From NCBI RefSeq assembly GCF_042675745.1, contig NZ_JBHTJM010000006.1, positions 389,980 through 453,979 of the forward strand: DNA of 64,000 nt. Direction: 5' to 3'. Under the pieces are notes generated by a model. The model was not told where the DNA came from and did no database searches. It saw only the letters and a list, made by a program, of their open reading frames with translations. Shown here piece after piece: positions 26,612-34,331 of the stretch. The DNA comes from Pseudofulvibacter geojedonensis (GTDB lineage: Bacteria > Bacteroidota > Bacteroidia > Flavobacteriales > Flavobacteriaceae). Position 1 is the first letter of the stretch, and the number at the start of each line of letters is the position of its first letter. The position numbers and the translations under genes were made by a program.

Positions 26612-28801
26612 TTAATTCATTTCTAACTGATTCTTTACTAAATTATGATAATAGCCTCTATTTTGGAGTAATTCGGTATGGTTTCCTATTTCGACTATGG
26701 TTCCACTTTCTGATAGAACAATAATTTGATCTGCATTTTTAACTGTACTCAACCTATGAGCAATTAATAATACCGTTCTATCTTTAAAAAAACTTTCTAA
26801 GTTTTTAGATATTTGTTTTTCATTTTTTGCATCAAGAGCTGAAGTAGCTTCATCAAATAATAAAAATTCTGGATTTTTATAAATAGCTCTAGCCATTAAT
26901 ATTCTTTGCTTTTGGCCTGTACTAAGATCTAGACCATCTTCTCCTATTTTTGTTGCGTAATTTAGTGGTAGTTCTTCTATAAAGCTTTTTATATTAGACA
27001 TTCTACAAGCTTCTTCTAACCGTTCCTGATCTCTTTCTTGTGCAATTACAATATTATTTTCTATAGAATCATTAAAAATGAATCCTTCTTGCATAACAAC
27101 CCCACATTTATTTCTCCAAGCTTCAAAGTCAAAATCTTGAATTAATGAATCTCCTACTCTAATAACTCCAGAGTTATAGTCATAAAATTTAAGCAACAAT
27201 TTTAATATTGTACTTTTACCACTACCACTAGGCCCTACAATTGCTGTTGTTTTATTTTTAGGTATTGTAAACGAGATATTATTTAATACGTTTTTAGAAG
27301 TTCCTGTATATCTATAATCTATATTTTCTAATACTATATCTCCAATCGAAAATTCTTTTTTAAACATCATATCGTCTCCTTCATTCTTTTTATTATGAAT
27401 TTCCATTATTCTCCTTAATCCCAATTTCACATCTTGTATATTGTTAAGAAATAGTACTATTTTTTCGATTGGAGAGCTCAAATGACCTATAACATAAGAT
27501 ACCGCTAATAATGTACCAAAAGTCATGTTATTATTTACTACTAAAATAGAAGACAGTATAATTATTGAAATATTTTTAATCTCATTTATAAAAGACGCTC
27601 CATCTAACTGAAACTGTTCTACCTTCATACTTTCCATATCTCTTTTATACAGCTGTTCCCTTATTTTTTTCCATTCATTTTTCTTAACCTCATCGTATGC
27701 ATTCAACTTAATATCTTGCATTCCATTTATTAGTTCTATAATCTTATTATTCTCTTTTGTTTTTATTGAAAAATACTTAAAATCTAACACTTTTCTTTTG
27801 TTAAAAAAGAGCAACACCCAAGACACATGAACAATTGTTCCTACAGCAAAAATTAAAAATACATCAATATCATACCATAAAAACAAACCACTAAAAATTA
27901 ATATATTTAATATTGAAAATAGAGCTACAACAGAATTTGACGTAAAAAATTTCTCTAGATTATCATGATCACTTATTCTTTGAAATATATCTCCTGATAA
28001 TTTAGAGTCGTAGTAAGAAATTGGCAATATGGTTAGTTTCTTTATAAAATCTGAAATTAAGCTAATGTTGAATTTCATACTTAACTTAATGATAATCCAA
28101 TTTCGAACAATATTAGCCGTCTTATATCCTATAAACGCAACTATATAAGCTACTGCTGCTAAATAAATAAAAGGCACATCTTTAGTTTGTACCCCTTTAT
28201 CTATTATTTGTTGAGTTATATATGGGAAGGCTAATTCTAAAACACTTATTAATAAAACTAAGCCTAATATTTTTACAAAGGATCTTTTATATTTAAACAA
28301 ATGTAACTTCAAGAAATCTTTTGTTTGTTTTCCAAAATCTCCTTCTTCTTTTAATTCATCAAAATTTTCTCCTGGACACAACAAAAGAAGTATTCCTTCT
28401 TGATCTCCTTTTAAGCTTTCTTCATCTAACCAATGCTCTAAAAAGGTTTGAATTTTATATTTAACCCTTCCTAATTCTGGATCAGATATATAAACATACT
28501 TATCTGTAATTTTATATATAACTACAAAATGCTCTTGATTCCAATGAGCCAACGCAGGTAATGGTATTTCTTCTTTTAAAGTATTAAAGTTTTCTTTTAC
28601 TCCAACAGCATCAAACCCTAAAGATTCTGCTGCTTTTATTAAGCTTGTTAATGAGGTTCCACCTCGAGTTGTCTCGCTAATCGTTCTAACATACTCTATA
28701 TCGCAATTTTTACCATAATGCTTAGCTACAATTTTTAAACAAGATGGACCACAATCTTTCGCTTCAGATTGTATATATGATGGGAACATTTTATAAAACA
28801 T
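26612..28801 (-). CDS. C39-peptidase ABC transporter for Gly-Gly leader peptides
   Basis: This 729-aa peptidase-containing ABC transporter would cleave a double-glycine leader and export the core. The N-terminal C39 domain has Gln11, Cys17 (QSEAKDCGPSC), His91 (NQEHFVVIY) and Asp107 (ISDPELG). Six membrane helices span about 170-450. The ATPase has Walker A GPSGSGKS, signature LSTGQKQR, Walker B FLLFDEATSALD and the H-loop (LIAHRLST). It overlaps the upstream DUF5916 gene by 11 bp and lies downstream of a 51-aa Gly-Gly precursor gene, its likely substrate. No HlyD-type adaptor gene is nearby. Confidence 0.93.
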   Translation of the reverse strand: MFYKMFPSYIQSEAKDCGPSCLKIVAKHYGKNCDIEYVRTISETTRGGTSLTSLIKAAESLGFDAVGVKENFNTLKEEIPLPALAHWNQEHFVVIYKITDKYVYISDPELGRVKYKIQTFLEHWLDEESLKGDQEGILLLLCPGENFDELKEEGDFGKQTKDFLKLHLFKYKRSFVKILGLVLLISVLELAFPYITQQIIDKGVQTKDVPFIYLAAVAYIVAFIGYKTANIVRNWIIIKLSMKFNISLISDFIKKLTILPISYYDSKLSGDIFQRISDHDNLEKFFTSNSVVALFSILNILIFSGLFLWYDIDVFLIFAVGTIVHVSWVLLFFNKRKVLDFKYFSIKTKENNKIIELINGMQDIKLNAYDEVKKNEWKKIREQLYKRDMESMKVEQFQLDGASFINEIKNISIIILSSILVVNNNMTFGTLLAVSYVIGHLSSPIEKIVLFLNNIQDVKLGLRRIMEIHNKKNEGDDMMFKKEFSIGDIVLENIDYRYTGTSKNVLNNISFTIPKNKTTAIVGPSGSGKSTILKLLLKFYDYNSGVIRVGDSLIQDFDFEAWRNKCGVVMQEGFIFNDSIENNIVIAQERDQERLEEACRMSNIKSFIEELPLNYATKIGEDGLDLSTGQKQRILMARAIYKNPEFLLFDEATSALDAKNEKQISKNLESFFKDRTVLLIAHRLSTVKNADQIIVLSESGTIVEIGNHTELLQNRGYYHNLVKNQLEMN

Positions 28802-31178
28802 GTCTTTTTATTACATTAAAATCTAGATAATAAACCAATTTAAAAGAGAAAGTGTTAACACCTCTACTTTTAAAAGTGTTAGACAGATTATTAAATAAAT
28901 TATTTTCTAATTTCTCATTACTTACATTTAAAACCTTTTGCCAATTTATAGATAATTCACTTCCAGGTGCAAACTGCCACTTATACAGCAAATCAAAATT
29001 AAATAAATTATAATTTAATTGACTACTAGTAAAATCAATTGATAAATCACTTTCATGAAGCTTCCCTGAACCATCTATGTAATAAGGATTTAAATCTTCT
29101 ACTTGAGCCCATAAGTGCCTTAAATTTAAAGAAAGCCCCATTTTATTACTTAATAAATAACTTCCTTTTAAACTTGTTGTTAAGTTATAAACATTGCGTT
29201 CAGAATAATATATATTATTATCTGCATCTAACTGAGAACCATCAACATATAAAACCCCAAAATTTGAGGGAAGATAGCTAAAATCTTGACCAAAAGTAAA
29301 CCTCAAATTATCTCCAATGGATTTATTTAAATTATAACCTGACTCTATTTCGTAATTAAAAGGGTTGTCGAAATATTTTTTGTAAAAAAAGTAAACTTGA
29401 TAATTAAATCTGTCATTGATATCTGACACATACTCAAGATATGGTCTTATATATGGAGAGATTAAGGCAAATCTGTTTTCTACTCTAGGTTCAAAAAAGT
29501 CTCTACCTTTAGATGTTAGATAGCTTCCTAAACTCAAAATATCATTATTTTTAAATGTTAACCTAGAATTAATTTGAAACTTGGTCATTTCTCTTTTCCA
29601 CAATGATTGGTAATAATTTTGATTAGCAGAAAAACTTAAACTCATTCCGTTAAGCAACCAAAATGGTTTATATTTAGTATATGATAAATAACCTAAAAAA
29701 GATGATAGATTGTTTCTAGATAAAAAACCAAAATCATTAGGATTAAACTTATCATCGTAAAACTCATGCACCATTCCTCCTCTAAAATTACCACCCACTT
29801 TTTCTATTGCAGCTTTATAAAAATGGCCTAGTTGTACTTTATCTGCATAATGCTGTGAAAGCGAGCTCGATAATGAAAGAGAGTAGTTCTGAGCTTTATC
29901 ATATCCTTGAAACTTAACTTCTGTTAAGTTAAAATCTGTATAACTTCCATTCCTTATTACTGAGCTATTAGCAAAATATAAAAATGAATTATTCTTCAAT
30001 GTTTGGTCAAGAACAACCGAGTTATAATTAGATAATGGATTAATTAATTCTTTTGCTCCAGACTCATATTTAGCATATTCTGTGTTAACTAACCCGTTTA
30101 ATACTCCAATACCAAAACCTTTCTTTGTTCTGCCAGTTACTTTAATTAAATTAAGTATTTGAGTAGAATTCGGATTTTCTTTAAGGTTATCGTCTAACCT
30201 ATTAGGAGGTGATAAATAAGGTGTTCCTCCTATTCTCCTAGTATAGAAAAAATCACTTTTATTAAATAAATCTGTTCCTTCTGTAAAAAACTGTCTATTC
30301 TCATCAAATTTAACTTCAAAGGCAGACAGGTTGAGCACCTCATTATCAAATGTTGTTTGACTAAAGTCTGGAATTATAGAAACATCTAATGTGTATGAAT
30401 TCTTATATACATATTTTACGTCTAATCCAGCTAAAAAATCAAAATCATCTGTATTCGTTATTTTATTGTCTTTATATAGTATACTTGTGAATGGATAAAA
30501 TGACAAATTCATTGGAGGAGAAATGTTTTCTATTCCACTTAATTTTCCGAATTGATTTAAAAATCCATTCTTTTCTGGATTGATATGATTCCACCATGAT
30601 TGTTCGTTTGTTTTACTAGTAAAACGAACCATGTTAAATTTAAAGTCTAGTAAATTATTCTTATCAAATCGCAAAAAATTAAAAGGTATTTTCAACTCTA
30701 CAACCCAATAATTCTCTAAAACCTTCACTTTACTTTCCCATACCCCATTCCATTCAGGAAATTCACTACCTCCGGTACCATATTTACTATCATATTGTAC
30801 TCCCGCTGGTGTAACAATAAAACTATATCCTTCTGAAGCTTTCCCGAACGGATCTAGTGTAATTCCAAAATAATCACTATTTCCTAGGTCATCCCTAAAT
30901 GTTATAATTTTATTAATATCATCACCATTTTTTACATATAACTTTGCAGAAACATATAAATACTCATTATCATATAAAATTCCAACAGCAGTTTCATTTT
31001 CAGACAATTCCCCATTATTGGGTGCAGTTTGTATAAAGCTTACCTTCTTATTTTTCCACTCGTCTTCTATTGTTGCATCGATTTTTAAACTTGAATCGAT
31101 TCTTTGCGTTTCGTATATTTTTAGTTCTTGCGAGTAAGTTAAGGTTGCAAGTAATAACAATAAGTAAGTATACTTCAT
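28791..31178 (-). CDS. DUF5916 outer-membrane protein with CBM9-like domain
   Basis: This 795-aa protein has a signal peptide (MKYTYLLLLLATLTYSQ), then a CBM9-like beta-sandwich (about 20-220: SLKIDATIEDEWKNKKVSF; YLYVSAKLYV; GYSFIVTPAG). A DUF5916 beta-barrel region (about 225-795) is rich in alternating aromatic strands (YTLDVSIIPDFSQTTFDNE; FEVKFDENRQFFTEGTDLF). It is an outer-membrane protein by prediction. Position between the precursor gene and the C39 transporter (11-bp overlap) suggests it serves the peptide pathway, perhaps as exit route or surface receptor. That role is inference. Confidence 0.8.
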   Translation of the reverse strand: MKYTYLLLLLATLTYSQELKIYETQRIDSSLKIDATIEDEWKNKKVSFIQTAPNNGELSENETAVGILYDNEYLYVSAKLYVKNGDDINKIITFRDDLGNSDYFGITLDPFGKASEGYSFIVTPAGVQYDSKYGTGGSEFPEWNGVWESKVKVLENYWVVELKIPFNFLRFDKNNLLDFKFNMVRFTSKTNEQSWWNHINPEKNGFLNQFGKLSGIENISPPMNLSFYPFTSILYKDNKITNTDDFDFLAGLDVKYVYKNSYTLDVSIIPDFSQTTFDNEVLNLSAFEVKFDENRQFFTEGTDLFNKSDFFYTRRIGGTPYLSPPNRLDDNLKENPNSTQILNLIKVTGRTKKGFGIGVLNGLVNTEYAKYESGAKELINPLSNYNSVVLDQTLKNNSFLYFANSSVIRNGSYTDFNLTEVKFQGYDKAQNYSLSLSSSLSQHYADKVQLGHFYKAAIEKVGGNFRGGMVHEFYDDKFNPNDFGFLSRNNLSSFLGYLSYTKYKPFWLLNGMSLSFSANQNYYQSLWKREMTKFQINSRLTFKNNDILSLGSYLTSKGRDFFEPRVENRFALISPYIRPYLEYVSDINDRFNYQVYFFYKKYFDNPFNYEIESGYNLNKSIGDNLRFTFGQDFSYLPSNFGVLYVDGSQLDADNNIYYSERNVYNLTTSLKGSYLLSNKMGLSLNLRHLWAQVEDLNPYYIDGSGKLHESDLSIDFTSSQLNYNLFNFDLLYKWQFAPGSELSINWQKVLNVSNEKLENNLFNNLSNTFKSRGVNTFSFKLVYYLDFNVIKRHVL

Positions 31179-31311
31179 TTATTTAGTAGGCAGTTTAATT
31201 CTATTAAAAATTTAAACTATTTCAATTTTTAACAATCAATCTCTTTTTGGGATAAAATAGCTTATTATACTAAACTAATCTTGATGATAGTTTATACCCT
31301 TAAACAAAAAG

Positions 31312-31340
31312 GAACTCTCTTCAAAAAATGAAGAGAGCCC
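31312..31340 (-). terminator. Terminator or attenuator directly after the precursor gene
   Basis: A perfect 9-bp stem pairs ctctcttca (31315-31323) with tgaagagag (31329-31337) around a 5-nt loop, followed on the minus strand by ttcctttttg. It lies about 28 bp after the precursor stop and 134 bp before the DUF5916 start. It probably lets the precursor be made in excess over the downstream transport genes. Confidence 0.82.
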
Positions 31341-31364
31341 TTTGTAGTAATCTCAATATTTAGA

Positions 31365-31520
31365 TTAACGAACAACAACACGTACAACACGTACAACACG
31401 TACAACACGTACAACTCTTACTACTGTTACAGTTGCAGCAGAACCTCCGTAAATTTTGTCAGTGTTTAATGGTGATTTAGTTTTTGCTCCTAAGAATTTG
31501 TCTAAATTTCTCTTACTCAT
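31365..31520 (-). CDS. Gly-Gly leader precursor peptide with Val-Val-Arg repeats
   Basis: A 51-codon ORF starts ATG at 31520 and stops TAA at 31365, preceded by an A-rich leader typical of Bacteroidota. Residues 1-26 form a leader (MSKRNLDKFLGAKTKS, then PLNTDKIYGG) ending in Gly25-Gly26, the C39 cleavage signal. Residues 27-51 form the core: SAATVTVV, then Arg35 and repeated V-V-R giving Arg at 35, 38, 41, 44, 47, and a final VVVR ending at 51. The core is thus six Arg in a Val background. It sits 43 bp after a JmjC paralogue and upstream of the C39 exporter. I find no known peptide family that it matches. Confidence 0.85.
   Translation of the reverse strand: MSKRNLDKFLGAKTKSPLNTDKIYGGSAATVTVVRVVRVVRVVRVVRVVVR
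31381..31416 (-). repeat. 9-bp tandem repeat coding V-V-R
   Basis: The plus-strand unit cgtacaaca occurs at 31381, 31390 and 31399 exactly and at 31408 with its last base changed. On the minus strand each unit reads as GTT GTA CGT (Val-Val-Arg). Identical codons in each unit imply recent duplication or slippage. Confidence 0.95.
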
Positions 31521-31563
31521 AATTTTGATTTTTAAAGTTTAATAATTAATTTATATAAAATAG

Positions 31564-32877
31564 CTATTTACTAAGTTGAAGTTTCACACCCTTGTTCTTA
31601 AACAACAAGTGTAAAAACATAAGAACAGGTTCATCCCCCCATCCGTTAAAAAAATTCTCTTTAAGTGTTGAATAACTTAAACATTCTCCTTCATTTAAAG
31701 TTTTTATAATTGATATAACCCCTTCGCTTTGCATCATTTTAAACTTTCTTCCACGGATGAATAAATAAAGGTGCTCTTTTTCTTCATAACACAATATCTT
31801 ACAATTATTTGCCGCCACTATTGATTTATTTACTAGTGCTTTCTTAAATTCTTGATAAGACGTATTAGTATTTACGACAGGTGGTGTTTGAAGTCCTTGA
31901 TTACTTGCTAATGATAATTTATGCTCTAGAAAGCATATTCTCAATGCGTCTTGAATTGACTGGTTTGTATCTATATTTCGATACCTTATACCTTTTAAAA
32001 GTTTTTTTATGTACTCTGAATGGTTTTCTTCTTGATAAGATGGTAATATTGTTGCTTTATCGCCTGTAAAGTTTTTACTAAACAATTCATTTCCAAGTTT
32101 AAACCATAGGTTATTTATTAGCTCTTTTTCTGTTAATCTATTAATGTCTATTATAAGCCCTACAGAAAATCCATTATTTTTTTCTGTATGAGCATAATTA
32201 CCCGACATAGAATAAATTTCTCCTTTACTAAATGAATACTTGTCAGAATAGTTTTTTATAAATTCCTTAAAGTTTTCAGAAATAACCTCTCCATTAAAAC
32301 CTAGTTCTTTTATCTTCTCATCAGTCCACACATATGCTTCTTTTACAAAATCACTTAAGTTTATCTGTAATGAATAAGTCCCCTTGCTACTTTTATGAAT
32401 ACCTAAAGAATCCCATTCATTATCTCCTGCAACTATTGTTGTATTAATACCATTAACTGGAAACCCATACTTTTCGATATATGGAGACATGTACTTCATT
32501 ATGATATTCGACAGTTCGTCTGAATGACTTTCAGCGTTATTAAGAATTAAACCTAACTTATCATTTTTTAACACCCTTTCTTTCCATTCTTTTACTCCTT
32601 CTTGTTGACCAATTGGGTTGTCACTTAAAAACTCTATTTGTCTTGCTTCTTGCTTTCCATTCTTCCAAACACCAAGATAATCTTGATTTTTTTTATCTTT
32701 TATCGCTTTTTTTAAAACATCTTCAATAACTACATTCAGATTTTCAATTTCTTTTTCAGACAAACCACTTTCTACAACATAATGTTCCTCTAAATTACCT
32801 GTATTACTAACAAATTCATCCCACCATAAACTTGTAAACCCCTTATGAACTTTGCATATTAACTCCGTTTCCATCAT
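31564..32877 (-). CDS. JmjC/cupin-like oxygenase paralogue with degenerate iron site
   Basis: This 437-aa protein aligns along its length with its upstream neighbour (32881-34146). The JmjC core lies at about 140-245. At the iron-binding HxD position it reads LGIHKSSKG (His161, Ser163), so the carboxylate ligand is lost. The distal histidine is kept (GNYAH, His230). The C-terminal region (about 330-437, LYLFIRGRKFKMMQ, then SEGVISIIKTLNEGECLSYS) looks like a winged-helix domain as in ribosomal oxygenases. It may be a pseudoenzyme partner binding the precursor, or an enzyme with an altered iron site. It starts 3 bp after its neighbour's stop and precedes the precursor. Confidence 0.75.
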   Translation of the reverse strand: MMETELICKVHKGFTSLWWDEFVSNTGNLEEHYVVESGLSEKEIENLNVVIEDVLKKAIKDKKNQDYLGVWKNGKQEARQIEFLSDNPIGQQEGVKEWKERVLKNDKLGLILNNAESHSDELSNIIMKYMSPYIEKYGFPVNGINTTIVAGDNEWDSLGIHKSSKGTYSLQINLSDFVKEAYVWTDEKIKELGFNGEVISENFKEFIKNYSDKYSFSKGEIYSMSGNYAHTEKNNGFSVGLIIDINRLTEKELINNLWFKLGNELFSKNFTGDKATILPSYQEENHSEYIKKLLKGIRYRNIDTNQSIQDALRICFLEHKLSLASNQGLQTPPVVNTNTSYQEFKKALVNKSIVAANNCKILCYEEKEHLYLFIRGRKFKMMQSEGVISIIKTLNEGECLSYSTLKENFFNGWGDEPVLMFLHLLFKNKGVKLQLSK

Positions 32878-32880
32878 TTC

Positions 32881-34146
32881 TTATACATTTATAATTTGTA
32901 AAAAACTATTCTCTAATAAAATTTCTAACAATCTTACACCAATCCCATCTGGCCAATCTTGAAAAAGTCCAGAAAGTAATTTTTTAACTTGTACTTCCTT
33001 TCCATTGTTAAGCTCGCTAACTAATTTTATTATGTCATCATGATTATGAAATGAGACTTTATCGCCTCTGTGAAATAATTTTATAGAATCTCCATCTTGC
33101 CTATAATGAATACTAGACTTATTGATACGCAAATACATATCTTCATTTATCTCTATAGCATGATTTGCATCCTTAATATCTCCGCTATCATACCAATCAC
33201 TACTCTTTAATGCTCCTGAGTAATCATCTAACTCTTGATAAATAAACTCTTTTAATGTTTCATCGAGTTTATCTTCATCGAGTTTAGACAATGTAATATC
33301 TATATCATCTATACTCCCAACATCCTTGACATTAGAAACTAAGAGTTCATCATTTAAATTTTCTCCGTTTACCTCTTTCAATCCACTCTCCCACACTCCA
33401 TTTAATAAACCATCTACTGTTGTATAGTTAAACCAAACCGTTAAACCCAATGAAGTTTGATCAGACCTTCCTATGTGATAATAATTCCATGGCATAAAAA
33501 ACACATCTCCTTCAGTAAAATCACACTTGTAATCTGCAAAAGGCAAGTATTTTTCAGGATTATCATTATTCTCTCCTCCTTCTAAACTTTCTTTGTAATT
33601 TGCTCGATCCCACATGTACATGGTCTTACTTCCTGGACCTAAGTGAAAGTGCATCACAAAAGAACCTGTATGATCCTCATGAATACCTATTGGAGTCCAG
33701 CCATAATTTCCAATAAAAATTGAAAAATTAATTCCTCCAAACGGAGTGTTATCTTTTAAAAATGGTTTAAAATATTCAGAAATAACATCTCTCCCTTTCT
33801 CACTGTAACGCTGACCGGTATTCAATATGATTCCATATTTTTTATTTCCAAAATGTCTTTTCTCCCAATCTAAAAAATCATCTTCACTCTTAACAGGATC
33901 CTTTATAATTCTATCCTTTAACCCTTTATCTAATTCTCCTTCTACCCAAACTCGCCAAGGAATTAAACTTTTATCTTTTTTCAAATTCTGCAACATTTCA
34001 AAAATACTCTCCCTCAAAATTCCTACATCGTTATTAAAAGTATTTTTTACTACACTCGGAACAGTCATATTACCCGTATAGTCTATGAAATACTCCCACC
34101 ATTCCTTAGAAAAAGATTTTATTTTTTGTTCAGTTTCGATTTGCAT
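32881..34146 (-). CDS. JmjC/cupin-like Fe(II)/2-oxoglutarate oxygenase
   Basis: This 421-aa protein has a JmjC-type double-stranded beta-helix at about 140-240. The facial triad is intact: His156 and Asp158 in PIGIHEDHTG and His224 in PWNYYHIGRSD, with the strand WTPIGIHEDHTGSFVMHFHL well formed. The C-terminal domain (about 330-421) appears winged-helix-like. This is the layout of ribosomal oxygenases (YcfD/RoxA, MINA53, NO66), which hydroxylate Arg or His. As first gene of the locus with the Val-Val-Arg precursor, it is the best candidate to hydroxylate that peptide. The chemistry is inferred, not shown. Confidence 0.8.
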   Translation of the reverse strand: MQIETEQKIKSFSKEWWEYFIDYTGNMTVPSVVKNTFNNDVGILRESIFEMLQNLKKDKSLIPWRVWVEGELDKGLKDRIIKDPVKSEDDFLDWEKRHFGNKKYGIILNTGQRYSEKGRDVISEYFKPFLKDNTPFGGINFSIFIGNYGWTPIGIHEDHTGSFVMHFHLGPGSKTMYMWDRANYKESLEGGENNDNPEKYLPFADYKCDFTEGDVFFMPWNYYHIGRSDQTSLGLTVWFNYTTVDGLLNGVWESGLKEVNGENLNDELLVSNVKDVGSIDDIDITLSKLDEDKLDETLKEFIYQELDDYSGALKSSDWYDSGDIKDANHAIEINEDMYLRINKSSIHYRQDGDSIKLFHRGDKVSFHNHDDIIKLVSELNNGKEVQVKKLLSGLFQDWPDGIGVRLLEILLENSFLQIINV

Positions 34147-34167
34147 TGATTCTTTAATTATTTAAAG

Positions 34168-34198
34168 CAAACTTAAAACGGTAAATCTTACAAAACAA
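34168..34198 (-). promoter_or_regulatory. Promoter of the JmjC/precursor operon
   Basis: On the minus strand TTG (34196-34198), a 20-nt spacer, then TAAGTTTG (34168-34175) match the Bacteroidota TTG...TAnnTTTG promoter. The start would lie about 16 nt before the ATG of the first JmjC gene. Two copies of cttactttttt-like sequence lie just upstream (34205-34236). Confidence 0.6.
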
Positions 34199-34254
34199 GA
34201 AATACTTACTTTTTTTTAAAGTAAATTCTTACTTTTTTAAATAAAGAAACATAA

Positions 34255-34290
34255 AAAACTGAATAGCAATAAGATACGCTATTCAGTTTT
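34255..34290 (-). terminator. Terminator of the YgiQ-type gene
   Basis: A perfect 13-bp stem pairs aaaactgaatagc (34255-34267) with gctattcagtttt (34278-34290), with T tracts in both directions. It ends the leftward radical SAM gene and insulates the peptide operon. Confidence 0.85.
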
Positions 34291-34331
34291 CAAAAAAATC
34301 AATTAAATTTTATAATTTATGAAAGCTTTTT

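Noticed and set aside
31381..31416. Short tandem repeat considered as a CRISPR array
   Set aside because: The period is 9 bp with no spacers, and it lies in frame within a Gly-Gly precursor ORF.
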